64,000 bases of DNA from CAWEWH01 sp963812775. GTDB lineage: Bacteria > Pseudomonadota > Alphaproteobacteria > Rhizobiales > Beijerinckiaceae. Shown here piece by piece: positions 36,950 to 45,003 of this stretch. Made by a program: the position numbers and the translations under genes. Under the pieces are notes generated by a model. The model was not told where the DNA came from. It searched no databases and saw nothing but the letters and a program-made list of their open reading frames with translations. Each line of letters begins with the position of its first letter. Within the stretch, counting starts at the first letter, position 1. Where the stretch lies: contig CAWEWH010000009.1 of assembly GCA_963812775.1 (NCBI GenBank), forward strand, positions 62,001-126,000. The letters run 5' to 3'.

Positions 36950-37729
36950 CTAGATCACCTCCACCGCCGCCTCCCCGAGGCCGTCCACCTTGAACACCGC
37001 CCGGTCCCCCGCGCGAAGCGAAATCGGCGGGATGAGGCTGCCGGTGATCACCACCATGCCGGCCTTCAAGGAGCGGCCGCGCTCGGCCACGTGATTGGCG
37101 AGCCACGCCAGCGTGGCGCACGGATCGTCGGCCTTGCCTTCGCCCATCTCCTTGCCGCCAACGCTGGTGCGGCCGGCGAGGCCGACGAGCGCATCGACCG
37201 GCACGGATTTGGGCGGGCCGGTCACGGCGCCGCCGTTCCAGCAATTCTCGACGATGAGCGTGCGCACTTCCGTGTTGGTATAGTCGGCGCTGCGGTCCTC
37301 GAGCAGCTCGAAGGCCGCCATGGCGCCGGCGATCGCCGCCGCCACGGACTCGCGCGTGAACGGCGCCCCCGCCGCCGGCAGATCGGCGCCGAGCTTCAGG
37401 GCGATCTCGCTCTCGACGCGCAGATTGACGAAATCGGCGGCCCGCACCCGCGCCGGCGAGGCATAGATGGTGCGCTGAAAGATGGCCCCGCCGCAGGGAT
37501 GCGTGATGCCCATCAGGTCCTGCATCACCTTCGTGGTGGTGGCGATCTTGGCGCCGGCCGGCGGCCCGTAGAGCGGTTCCGCCAGCCGGTAATAGGCCTC
37601 CTGCGCCGCGTAGGCCTCGGCGATGGATTGGGGTCGCAGCTCGTCCGGCAGGTTGCGATAGGTCTCGCGCCGCTGGCGCGCTTCCCACAGCCAGCCGGCG
37701 ATGGCCTTCAGGCGGGCGTTCGTATCCAA
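36950..37729 (-). CDS. 2-keto-4-pentenoate hydratase/fumarylacetoacetase-family enzyme
   Basis: 259 residues of the MhpD-like hydratase family, which adds water to 2-hydroxypenta-2,4-dienoates in meta-cleavage pathways. LNAR-like start LKAIAGWLWEARQRR, AYAAQEAYYRL, VESEIALKLGADLPAAG (metal Glu pair) and MVVITGSLIPPISLRAGD are characteristic. TTG 37729 with GGGGAGG upstream is the likely start; ATG 37759 has no ribosome site. Placed directly after the metallo-hydrolase gene on the same strand. No extradiol dioxygenase is seen nearby. Confidence 0.75.
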   Translation of the reverse strand: MDTNARLKAIAGWLWEARQRRETYRNLPDELRPQSIAEAYAAQEAYYRLAEPLYGPPAGAKIATTTKVMQDLMGITHPCGGAIFQRTIYASPARVRAADFVNLRVESEIALKLGADLPAAGAPFTRESVAAAIAGAMAAFELLEDRSADYTNTEVRTLIVENCWNGGAVTGPPKSVPVDALVGLAGRTSVGGKEMGEGKADDPCATLAWLANHVAERGRSLKAGMVVITGSLIPPISLRAGDRAVFKVDGLGEAAVEVI

Positions 37730-37765
37730 GGATGCCTCCCCGTGGCGCTGCAGCACCATCGTGTT

Positions 37766-38707
37766 CTAGAACCGCTTGAACGAGTTGTAGACGTTGCGCG
37801 TGTGGTTGATGGCCTGCTGCGCATTGTCAGCCGCCCACTTGGCGTCGAGGTCGGCGAGCGGCTTCAGTGCCACCACCTCTTCCTCGCTCTTGCCCTCCAG
37901 GAACAGCTTCTCGATCCGGTCGCGCGAGGTGACCAGCATGTCGCGGAACTCGGCGATGTCCGCCTTGCGCGCCAGCGGCCCGTGGCCGGGCACCACCTTG
38001 GTGTTGTCGTCCGCGGCCTTGAGGTAGGTGTCCATGGCGCGGATCATACCGCGCACGTCGCCGCCATTGGCGAAGTCGATGTTCTGGTAGCGCTTCAAGT
38101 TGTTGAGCGTGTCGCCGGTGGCCAGCACGTTAGCGTCGGCGAAATAGACCCAGGTGTCGCCGTCGGTATGGGCATTGGCGATGTGGGTCAGTTGCGCCTT
38201 GCGGCCGCCCACCTCCAGCGAGCGCGTGCCGCCGAAATAGGTCTCCACCGGCAGGGCCGCTGCCGGCCGCGCCGGCGCCTTGGCGCCGGTCAGTCCGGAG
38301 ATGGTCCCGGCCGCCAGGCGCACGCGGATATTGTCGTGCGCCACGATGATGGCGCCGTCCTTGGCGAAGTTCTCGTTCCCGCCGGTGTGGTCGCCGTGGT
38401 AGTGCGTGTTGACCAGGTACTTGATCGGCAGCGGTGAGATTTCCTTGATGGCCGCCTTGATCTTGTCGGACAGCGGCGCGAACTGGCCGTCCACCATGAT
38501 GATGGCGTCGCTGCCCACCGCCACCGTGATGTTGCCGCCCTGCCCCTGCAGCATGTAGGTGTTCTGGCCGAGGTCGGTCGCCTTGATCTGGACCTTCTCC
38601 CAATCGATCAGCGGCGGGGCCGGCGGCGCTTGCTGCGCCTGCTGAGCGTTGCCGATCCCGGCGATCATCAATGTTGCCGCTGCGGCGGCCAGCATCATCC
38701 TCGTCAT
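37766..38707 (-). CDS. Metallo-beta-lactamase-fold hydrolase, periplasmic
   Basis: 313 residues with a signal peptide (LAAAAATLMIAGIGNAQQ). The zinc motif VNTHYHGDHTGGNENF (HxHxDH) is intact; further ligands are HIANAHTDGD and the C-terminal ADNAQQAINHTRN region with KVVPGHGPLARKAD. This layout resembles the cyclase/QPE-type MBL hydrolases. Substrate unknown. Gene order with the hydratase suggests a shared transcript (36-base gap). Confidence 0.85.
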   Translation of the reverse strand: MTRMMLAAAAATLMIAGIGNAQQAQQAPPAPPLIDWEKVQIKATDLGQNTYMLQGQGGNITVAVGSDAIIMVDGQFAPLSDKIKAAIKEISPLPIKYLVNTHYHGDHTGGNENFAKDGAIIVAHDNIRVRLAAGTISGLTGAKAPARPAAALPVETYFGGTRSLEVGGRKAQLTHIANAHTDGDTWVYFADANVLATGDTLNNLKRYQNIDFANGGDVRGMIRAMDTYLKAADDNTKVVPGHGPLARKADIAEFRDMLVTSRDRIEKLFLEGKSEEEVVALKPLADLDAKWAADNAQQAINHTRNVYNSFKRF

Positions 38708-38857
38708 GACGTTTCCTCGATTCCAACGCGACGCGAGAGCCCGATGCGGCGCAGTGGTGTTGCGTCCTTGCGGCATCTGTGATTTGTCCGCGGTCCCTCG
38801 TCGCTGAGCGTAGGATAGGCGAGGACCCAGCGCGTGTCACAACCAGGTGAGGGTCTC

Positions 38858-39577
38858 ATGGATCTCCGTGAGGGCTGGGAAAGCCATGCCGGCGAGTGGA
38901 TCGAATGGGCCCGCACCCCCGGGCACGACAGTTACTGGCGGTACCATCGCGATCAGTTCCTCAGCCTCCTGCCGCCGCCGGGCCGGCTGACAGTCGACAT
39001 CGGCTGCGGCGAAGGGCGGCTCGCCCGCGACTTGAAGGAGCTTGGCCATCGCGTTGCCGCCGTCGACGCGTCCCCCTCGATGGTGGCGGCCGCCCGCGGC
39101 CTCGATCCGGCGATGGACGTGCGCCTGGCCGACGCGGCCGCCCTTCCCTTCGACGACGCGTGCGCCGACCTCGCGGTCGCCTTCATGTCGCTCCAGGATA
39201 TCGACGACATGCCGGCGGCCGTGCGCGAGGCGGCGCGCACCCTTGAGCCGGGCGGGCGGCTGTGCCTCGCCATCGTTCATCCGATCAATTCGGCCGGGCG
39301 TTTCGAAGCACTGCGCGCCGACGCCCATTTCGTCATCAAGGGCGACTATCTGCGACCGTTCAAATACGTGGACACGGCGGAGCGTGACGGGCTGTCGATC
39401 ACTCTTCACAGCGAGCATCGGCCGCTCGAGGCTTACTTCCAGGCGCTGGAACAGGCCGGCTTCCTTGTCGAGGCGCTGCGCGAGACGGGAATTCCGGAGC
39501 ACGCCATTGCCGCGGACAGGAGCCGCCGTTGGCAGCGTCTGCCGCTCTTCTTGCACCTGCGCGCCCGTCGGCCATAG
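38858..39577 (+). CDS. SAM-dependent class I methyltransferase
   Basis: 239 residues. The SAM-binding motif I is TVDIGCGEGRLARDLKELGH, followed by the acidic motif II VAAVDASPSMVAAARGLDPA and motif III ARTLEPGGRLCLAIVHPINS. This is the UbiE/Cfr10-like small-molecule group; substrate unknown. ATG 38858 has GGTGAGG upstream and starts MDLREGWESHAGEW, the usual opening of the group. Divergent from the metallo-hydrolase gene. The stop is followed immediately by three tandem copies of the 44-bp palindrome. Confidence 0.8.
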   Translation: MDLREGWESHAGEWIEWARTPGHDSYWRYHRDQFLSLLPPPGRLTVDIGCGEGRLARDLKELGHRVAAVDASPSMVAAARGLDPAMDVRLADAAALPFDDACADLAVAFMSLQDIDDMPAAVREAARTLEPGGRLCLAIVHPINSAGRFEALRADAHFVIKGDYLRPFKYVDTAERDGLSITLHSEHRPLEAYFQALEQAGFLVEALRETGIPEHAIAADRSRRWQRLPLFLHLRARRP

Positions 39578-39578
39578 T

Positions 39579-39715
39579 GCATGATCCCGAAAAGTGTGTG
39601 CGGTTTTCGGATAAGATCATGCACAGATCATGATGCATGATCCCGAAAAGTGTGTGCGGTTTTCGGATAAGATCATGCACAGATCATGATGCATGATCCC
39701 GAAAAGTGTGTGCGG
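39579..39715. repeat. Tandem array of the 44-bp palindrome, period 56 bp
   Basis: Units start at 39579, 39635 and 39691; the first two are complete (to 39622 and 39678) and identical, and the third is cut at TGCGG (39715). Twelve-base spacers (ACAGATCATGAT) separate them. Each unit can form the family hairpin. Lies between the methyltransferase and GlxA-like genes. Confidence 0.85.
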
Positions 39716-39800
39716 CCGAATTGTGAGCTTCCAAGTCCTGGCCTGAATTGACTTGGAAATGACCTTTCTGCCACGTGGCACGGATGATAGGGAGTTCCTT

Positions 39801-40832
39801 ATGGGCGCTCCGCATACCATCCTGATGCTTGGGTTTCCCCACGGGCAGTTGCTCGACATTACTGGCCCGCTGCAGATGTTCGCAGGCGCGAACGACGAGC
39901 TTAGGCGCCAAGCGTATCGCATGGAGATCGCAGCGCCGGAGCAAGGACCCTTTGCGACATCTTCAGGCGTACAATTGGTCGCAGACTTATCATTCGCGCA
40001 GGTGACAAACAGGCGGCTGGCGCGCACTCATACCTTGCTCACGGTTGGCGGTGAACCCGGCATGCGAACCGAGCTCGCGCGCGGCGCCGTGACTGAGATC
40101 GTTTCGCGAGCAATCCGACGCGTACCGCGTCTCGCGTCGGTGTGCAGCGGCACGTTCTTCCTGGCCGCGGCAGGAGCTCTGGACGGCCGGCGAGCTGCCA
40201 CCCACTGGAGTGAGATCGATGCCCTGAGGCAGTTCCGCCCGACGGTTGCGGTCGATGACGACGCCATCCATGTCGAGGATCGCGGTGTGTGGACCTCCGC
40301 CGGTGTCACCGCTGGAATGGACCTGGCGCTCTCGATGATCGAGGCCGATCACGGTCGCGCCGTCGCCCTGGCGATCGCGAGGCGCCATGTGGTTTTCCGG
40401 ATCAGGCCGGGCGGGCAAAGCCAGTTTTCAGCAGAACTAGCAGCGCAGTCGGCCGGCAACGTCAAAATCCGGAAACTCGCGGAGAGAATCACAAAGCGCC
40501 CTGACGCCGACTGGAGAACCGATGCTTTGGCGGCAGAAGCCGGCGTCTCGCTGCGCTCGCTCAGTCGCCTGTTCCGGTCAGGCCTGAACATCAGCCCCGC
40601 GGATTTTGTCGAGCGGGTGCGCATCGATCTGGCCCGCCGACAGCTGCTCGACACTGATGAAAACGTCGAGACTATCGCGTTCGGCTGTGGCTTTGGCTCC
40701 CTGCGCCGCATGGATCGCGCGTTCGCTCGCACCATCGCAGTCTCACCGACCGAGTTTCGAGCACGCTTCAAAACGAATGGAGCACAGACGTGCCGTCCTT
40801 CAATATCGGCTTTGTCATCTTCCCCGATGTGA
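39801..40832 (+). CDS. GlxA-type AraC regulator with DJ-1/PfpI N-domain
   Basis: 343 residues. The N-terminal class I amidotransferase-like domain (HTILMLGFPHGQLLDITGPL, then LASVCSGTFFLAAAGALDGR with a Cys nucleophile and GVTAGMDLALSMIE) is the ligand-sensing part of GlxA-family regulators. The C-terminal AraC domain has two helix-turn-helices (ALAAEAGVSLRSLSRLFRSG; VETIAFGCGFGSLRRMDRAF). The next gene, a stand-alone DJ-1/PfpI protein, overlaps its stop by 43 bases, so the two are coupled. Base composition is less GC-rich than neighbours, hinting at transfer. Confidence 0.85.
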   Translation: MGAPHTILMLGFPHGQLLDITGPLQMFAGANDELRRQAYRMEIAAPEQGPFATSSGVQLVADLSFAQVTNRRLARTHTLLTVGGEPGMRTELARGAVTEIVSRAIRRVPRLASVCSGTFFLAAAGALDGRRAATHWSEIDALRQFRPTVAVDDDAIHVEDRGVWTSAGVTAGMDLALSMIEADHGRAVALAIARRHVVFRIRPGGQSQFSAELAAQSAGNVKIRKLAERITKRPDADWRTDALAAEAGVSLRSLSRLFRSGLNISPADFVERVRIDLARRQLLDTDENVETIAFGCGFGSLRRMDRAFARTIAVSPTEFRARFKTNGAQTCRPSISALSSSPM

Positions 40833-41464
40833 CGCAGCTCGATTTCACCGGACCTCTCCAGGTGCTTTCGGGCCTTCCGGACTCGACAATGCACATTGTC
40901 GCGAAGTCGGAGGCACCGGTGTCGACCGACTGCCCGCTCAAACTCGTGCCGACGCACAGCTTTGCGAACTGTCCACAGCTTGACCTGATCTGCATACCCG
41001 GGGGAAGTCAGGCCGTAGCCGCAGTGATCGTCGACCGAGAGACTGTCGCTTTTGTCCGCAAGCAGGCCGCCGCGGCGAAGTATTTGACCTCTGTTTGCAC
41101 CGGTGCATTCGTGCTGGGTGTCGCCGGATTGCTCAAGGGCCGGCGCGCAACGACGCATTGGGCCTATGCCGATTTGCTCCCCCTCGTCGGCGCTGTGCAC
41201 GAAAAGGCCAGGGTCGTGAAGGACGGCAACGTGATCACGGCTGGTGGTGTTACGTCGGGCATTGATTTCGGCCTCAGTGTCGTCGCTGAAATTGCGGGCG
41301 AGGCAACAGCCCGTCGAATCCAACTCGGCATGGAATATGACCCGGCGCCACCGTTCGATTCCGGTCATCCCGACAGAGCGCCGCAAATCAAGTCAGAGCT
41401 GATGTCCGCCCGTTATCATCAGTTCAGGGCAATCTATCGCGAGTGCATTGAAAAGGCTGCTTAG
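40790..41464 (+). CDS. DJ-1/PfpI-family protein, isonitrile hydratase-like
   Basis: 224 residues of the GATase1-like fold. FNIGFVIFPDVTQLDFTGPL opens the domain; the nucleophile elbow YLTSVCTGAFVLGVAGLLKG carries Cys with the CTGAF pattern of InhA-type isonitrile hydratases, and the oxyanion/histidine part is TTHWAYADLLPLVGA with VITAGGVTSGIDFGL. GTG 40790 starts inside the preceding regulator gene. Expected to hydrolyse or hydrate a small organic, controlled by its coupled regulator (inference). Isonitrile hydratase is the nearest named match; the true substrate is unproven. Confidence 0.7.
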   Translation: MPSFNIGFVIFPDVTQLDFTGPLQVLSGLPDSTMHIVAKSEAPVSTDCPLKLVPTHSFANCPQLDLICIPGGSQAVAAVIVDRETVAFVRKQAAAAKYLTSVCTGAFVLGVAGLLKGRRATTHWAYADLLPLVGAVHEKARVVKDGNVITAGGVTSGIDFGLSVVAEIAGEATARRIQLGMEYDPAPPFDSGHPDRAPQIKSELMSARYHQFRAIYRECIEKAA

Positions 41465-41545
41465 CTCTGACCGAGCCTCGCCTGGCTCCGCGCACTTGTT
41501 GGCGGTGCAGAACAATTTCCGCTAATGGCACGAAGCTGGCCTCAA

Positions 41546-41592
41546 GCAATGTCCGCTCTGATGTCGCCTTCCCGAGGTAAAGCGGACATTGC
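41546..41592. other. 12-bp inverted repeat after the PfpI gene
   Basis: GCAATGTCCGCT (41546-41557) and AGCGGACATTGC (41581-41592) pair perfectly with a 23-base spacer. No T-run follows, so it is not a clear terminator. It resembles short AATGTCCGCT repeats scattered in related genomes. Confidence 0.4.
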
Positions 41593-41613
41593 GAATTCAT
41601 GAGTACACGCCCT

Positions 41614-41648
41614 AGAGCGTGATGCGATGGCTTGATCGCATCGCGCTC
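41614..41648. other. Hairpin before the pyridoxamine-oxidase-like gene
   Basis: AGAGCGTGATGCGAT pairs with ATCGCATCGCGCTCT (one mismatch) around a 6-base loop. It overlaps the longest open frame of the next gene at its 5' end, which supports a later start at 41667. Confidence 0.35.
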
Positions 41649-41666
41649 TGGCGCGACGCTGACAGG

Positions 41667-42110
41667 ATGGTCCTTGGAGAAACAGCTGTGCTGTCGGCCG
41701 CCGAGCGAAGTTTCATCGACAGGCAAAGGGTCGGCCATCTGGCGACGGCCGACACAAGCGCCGTCCCGCATGTCGTGCCGGTCTGCTTCGGGCTCCTGGA
41801 TTTGAGCCTCTACATCACCATTGACGAGAAGCCGAAGCGACGGGACCGGCCGCTGAAGCGCCTCGCCAACATCGCGGACAATCCGCAGGTCGCCATCGTG
41901 TTCGACCGCTACGACGAGGATTGGCAGCGCCTCGCCTGGGTCATGCTGCGCGGAAAGGCCGAAATCCTGGGCGATGGCGCCGAACATGACGGGGCGCAAT
42001 CGCTGCTGCGGTCGCGCTACCGGCAGCTTACCGCCATGCAGATCGCGCAGCTTCCGGTCATCGCCATTCGCATCGAGCGGGTGACGAGCTGGGGCGATCT
42101 CGGCGATTGA
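41667..42110 (+). CDS. PPOX-class (pyridoxamine 5'-phosphate oxidase-like) F420/FMN-dependent protein
   Basis: 147 residues of the split-barrel flavin-binding fold. ERSFIDRQRVGHLATADTSA, then VPHVVPVCFGLLDLSLYITI and IADNPQVAIVFDRYDEDWQR match the TIGR03668-type PPOX family. The C-terminal RIERVTSWGDLGD is the usual tail. The open frame extends to 41619 but that part lies in a hairpin; the later ATG is chosen. Reductive or oxidative role on a small substrate; no F420 biosynthesis genes nearby. Confidence 0.65.
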   Translation: MVLGETAVLSAAERSFIDRQRVGHLATADTSAVPHVVPVCFGLLDLSLYITIDEKPKRRDRPLKRLANIADNPQVAIVFDRYDEDWQRLAWVMLRGKAEILGDGAEHDGAQSLLRSRYRQLTAMQIAQLPVIAIRIERVTSWGDLGD

Positions 42111-42219
42111 CGCGTGGCACGGCGCGCGGCGGTCGTGCCGGCCCGCACATGAGCCTGCCTCCGCGCGGCCTATGCTGTAGGTTGGCGTCGGGCGAGACGC
42201 GGACGGCTGAGGGGCGAGC

Positions 42220-43197
42220 ATGAGCACGGCCACACTGAGCGGCCTGCCAGCCGACGCGGGAGCGCCCCGCACGGCGGGCGATGACTTCGACGCGGCCGCC
42301 ATCGCCATGCATCGCTCGCCGCGCATGGCGGAAGGCGCCGACTGTAACGCCGTCGCAGGCACCGTCGTCTGGTCGCCCGCCAAGTCGCTGTGGCTGACCA
42401 TGATGCTCACCGGCGCTTTGATCGGCGGGCCGATCTTCTTCACCTGGAGCGCCCTTTTCCTCTTCCTCGTCACCACGGCGCTCACCATCTGCCTCGGCCA
42501 TTCGCTTGGCATGCACCGCCGGCTCATCCACCACGCCTTCGACTGTCCTGTCTGGCTCGAGCGGCTGCTCGTCTATCTCGGCACGCTGGTCGGCATGGCC
42601 GGACCCTCCGGCATGATCCGCCAGCACGACATCCGCGACTGGGCGCAGCGCAAGACGCACTGTCATCCCTTCCTGGGGCACCAGTCGTCGTTCTGGCGCG
42701 ACGCCTTTTGGCAGCTCCATTGCGAATTGAAGCTCGTCCGCCCGCCCGTCCTCACCATCGAGCCGCGCGTCGCCGGCGATCCGTTCTATCGCCTCCTCGA
42801 CCGCTCCTTCATGGCCCAGCAGCTGCCATGGGCCGTGCTGTTTTTCGCCATCGGCGGATTGCCGTGGGTGGTGTGGGGCGTCTGCGTGCGGGTCAGCTTC
42901 TCGCTCGTCGGCCACTGGCTCGTCGGCTATTTCGCCCACAATCGCGGCCCGCGCCACTGGCACATTCAGGGCGCCTGCGTGCAGGGCTACAACGTTCCCT
43001 ATGTCAGCCTCTTCACCATGGGCGAAAGCCACCACAACAACCACCATGCGTTTCCGGGCTCTGCCCGCCTCGCCCAGGCGACGGGCGAGCTCGATCCGGG
43101 CTGGTGGGTGCTGCTCGCCCTTGAGCGGCTCGGCCTCGTGTGGAACGTGCGCACGCCGGCCGACCTGCCGTCGCGCGCGAATCTGGAGCGCGTTTGA
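42220..43197 (+). CDS. Membrane fatty acid desaturase
   Basis: 325 residues with four membrane helices and histidine clusters of the acyl-CoA desaturase family: HSLGMHRRLIHH (first box) and ESHHNNHHAF (third box). The middle box, usually HRxHH, reads HDIRDWAQRKTHCHPFLGHQ, which is atypical. The WLTMMLTGALIGGPIFFTW segment opens the membrane part. Delta-9-type desaturation is likely but unproven given the altered box. No electron-transfer partner is adjacent. A palindromic repeat follows its stop. Confidence 0.7.
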   Translation: MSTATLSGLPADAGAPRTAGDDFDAAAIAMHRSPRMAEGADCNAVAGTVVWSPAKSLWLTMMLTGALIGGPIFFTWSALFLFLVTTALTICLGHSLGMHRRLIHHAFDCPVWLERLLVYLGTLVGMAGPSGMIRQHDIRDWAQRKTHCHPFLGHQSSFWRDAFWQLHCELKLVRPPVLTIEPRVAGDPFYRLLDRSFMAQQLPWAVLFFAIGGLPWVVWGVCVRVSFSLVGHWLVGYFAHNRGPRHWHIQGACVQGYNVPYVSLFTMGESHHNNHHAFPGSARLAQATGELDPGWWVLLALERLGLVWNVRTPADLPSRANLERV

Positions 43198-43214
43198 GCC
43201 GGCGGTGCGCTCGC

Positions 43215-43258
43215 GCATGATCCCGAAAAGTGTGTGCGGTTTTCGGACAAGATCCTGC
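43215..43258. repeat. 44-bp palindrome family copy
   Basis: GCATGATCCCGAAAAG...CAAGATCCTGC; 3' arm has one changed base (CCTGC). Immediately precedes the livF tail remnant at 43270. Confidence 0.7.
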
Positions 43259-43269
43259 GCAAAATCTCG

Positions 43270-43323
43270 TGGATGGCCACCCCAAGATAGCGCTCGATCG
43301 TCGCCTCGTCGGCGCGCAAACCG
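43270..43323 (-). pseudogene. livF 3'-end remnant (duplicate of the intact livF tail)
   Basis: Bases 43270-43318 match the intact livF end (44294-44342) at 48 of 49 positions, and similarity continues to 43323 with two more changes. Read on the minus strand it encodes GLRADEATIERYLGVAIH, the same C-terminus as livF, but the stop is replaced by in-frame sequence running into the adjacent palindrome. It lies 1,024 bp from the true copy, on the same strand, with the Clp-N gene between them. Confidence 0.8.
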
Positions 43324-43566
43324 TGCTCACTTCGAGTTTTGTCCTCCTGACCCCCTTCCGGACACCGGCAGTGTCCGGCGGTTGCGCCACGGGAGATTGA
43401 CAATGGACCCTCGGAACACCACCTTTTTTCGAGGTTGATACGACCTGCCGCTTGCGCCCTTCGGGGTATGGTGAACGTATCGCAGCTTCTCATGGCCTTT
43501 GCCCGAACGACGGGTCAGCAACGCAAGCCCTGGTACCCCTGTTTCGTTCAAGCAAAGGAGCAAGAT

Positions 43567-44235
43567 ATGCGCGACTTCCGCGATGCCAAAGCTATGGCGG
43601 GTACTCTGCGTGCGGCGCTCGCCGCCAAGGGTCTCAAGATCACCAACAGCGAAAGCCTCGAACTGATCGCCAAGGCGTTTGGCGTTGCCGATTGGAACAC
43701 GCTGAGCGCCGCGGCTCGCGCGAAGGCGCCTGCTCCGAGCGATGAATTCTCGCCGTCGCCGCCTTCAGCCGCCGAAAGAGTTCTAAGACCAGGGCCGCAC
43801 TTTTCGCGCGAGCTTGAGTCGACGCTGCATCGCGCCCTCGCCGCCGCCAATCACCGAGAGCACGATTACGCGACGCTGGAGCATCTCCTGCTCGCCCTGA
43901 TAGACGACCAGGATGCTTCGGCACTGATGAAGGCCTGCAACGTCGATCTTGGCGCGCTAAAAGAGAATCTCGCCAACTACATCGACAACGAGCTTACGGG
44001 ACTGGCGAAGTCCGACGGCAAAGACGCCAGACCGACCCCTGCCTTTCAGCGCGTCGTTCAGCGTGCCGTGACCCACATCCAGTGGTCCGGCGGCGCGGAT
44101 GTAACCGGAGGTAATGTGCTGGTGGCCATATTCGCCGAGACAGAAAGCCCCGCTGTAAGGCTCCTTGGCGAGCAGGGCCTGACCGGTCAAGACGCCGTGA
44201 ACTTCATCGTCCAAGGCACCGGCAAGGCGAGCTGA
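43567..44235 (+). CDS. Glyoxalase-related/Clp N-terminal domain protein
   Basis: 222 residues. The N-terminus AMAGTLRAALAAKGLKITNS, then ESLELIAKAFGVADWNTLSA is the short glyoxalase-related (PF20066-type) module; the rest is a Clp R-domain pair (EHDYATLEHLLLALIDDQDA, GGADVTGGNVLVAIFAETES) as found at the N-terminus of ClpA/ClpC but without an AAA module. Such stand-alone Clp-N proteins may act as adaptors or immunity-like factors; function unknown. GCAAAGGAG five to six bases before ATG 43567 sets the start. It lies between two copies of the livF tail. Confidence 0.75.
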   Translation: MRDFRDAKAMAGTLRAALAAKGLKITNSESLELIAKAFGVADWNTLSAAARAKAPAPSDEFSPSPPSAAERVLRPGPHFSRELESTLHRALAAANHREHDYATLEHLLLALIDDQDASALMKACNVDLGALKENLANYIDNELTGLAKSDGKDARPTPAFQRVVQRAVTHIQWSGGADVTGGNVLVAIFAETESPAVRLLGEQGLTGQDAVNFIVQGTGKAS

Positions 44236-44289
44236 GACGCCGTTACTGTCCGATTCGACACTACTCAGGGTCGCTTGCCCCAAACCATC

Positions 44290-45003
44290 TCAATGGATGG
44301 CCACCCCGAGATAGCGCTCGATCGTCGCCTCGTCGGCGCGCAGCCCGGCGGGCGTTCCCGACCACATGATGCGGCCGCGTTCGAGCACGATGACGGCATC
44401 GCCGAAGTCGAGCGCCCGCTCGATCTGCTGCTCGACCAGGACGACGGTGATGCTCTTCTCGGCCGCGAGCTTCACCAGCGATGTCATCAACTCGTCGCAG
44501 ATGACCGGCGCCAGGCCCTCGAGCGGCTCGTCGAGCAGGAGGACGCTTGGCTGTCCCAAAAGCGTGCGGGCCGTCGACAGCATCTGCTGCTCGCCACCTG
44601 AGAGCGAGCCCGCGACGTTGCGGCGCCGCTCCTTGAGCCGCGGGAACATGGCGTAGGCTTCCGCGATGGCGGCGCGCGGCCGGCCCTTGAGGCCGACGAA
44701 CAGGTTCTCCTCGACGGTGAGCGAGCGGAACACGTCGCGCGTCTGCGGCACGTAGCCGAGGCCGCGGGCGGCGCGCGCCGAGCTTTTCAGGCCGCCGAGA
44801 TCGCGGCCCTCGAGCCTGATCTCGCCGGCGTGGCGGCGCGCCAGGCCCATGATGGCGGCGAGCAGCGTCGTCTTGCCCATGCCGTTGCGGCCGAGGACGA
44901 TCAGCCGCCCGCCGGCCGGCACCGCAAAGGACATGTCCTCGACGATGCGCGTCGGCCCGTAGCCGGCCGTCAGTCCCCTCACCTCGAGCGGCGTGCCGGT
45001 CAT
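44290..45003 (-). CDS. livF: Branched-chain/aromatic acid ABC transporter ATPase LivF
   Basis: 237 residues. Walker A GRNGMGKTT, signature SLSGGEQQML, Walker B VLLLDEPLEGLAP and the H-loop region TVVLVEQQIERAL are intact. The C-terminal LRADEATIERYLGVAIH is the segment duplicated at 43270. ATG 45003 has AGGA upstream; an alternative start is at 45018. The preceding livG would end in an ATGA overlap if one A is restored in a run of A residues. Energises the Liv operon import complex. Confidence 0.9.
   Translation of the reverse strand: MTGTPLEVRGLTAGYGPTRIVEDMSFAVPAGGRLIVLGRNGMGKTTLLAAIMGLARRHAGEIRLEGRDLGGLKSSARAARGLGYVPQTRDVFRSLTVEENLFVGLKGRPRAAIAEAYAMFPRLKERRRNVAGSLSGGEQQMLSTARTLLGQPSVLLLDEPLEGLAPVICDELMTSLVKLAAEKSITVVLVEQQIERALDFGDAVIVLERGRIMWSGTPAGLRADEATIERYLGVAIH

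Noticed and set aside
39579..39715. Possible CRISPR array
   Set aside because: Only 2.5 units; repeats are self-complementary over their whole length, spacers are identical, and no cas gene is near.
43324..43566. Insertion sequence remnant
   Set aside because: No transposase fragment or terminal inverted repeats could be recognised in this interval.
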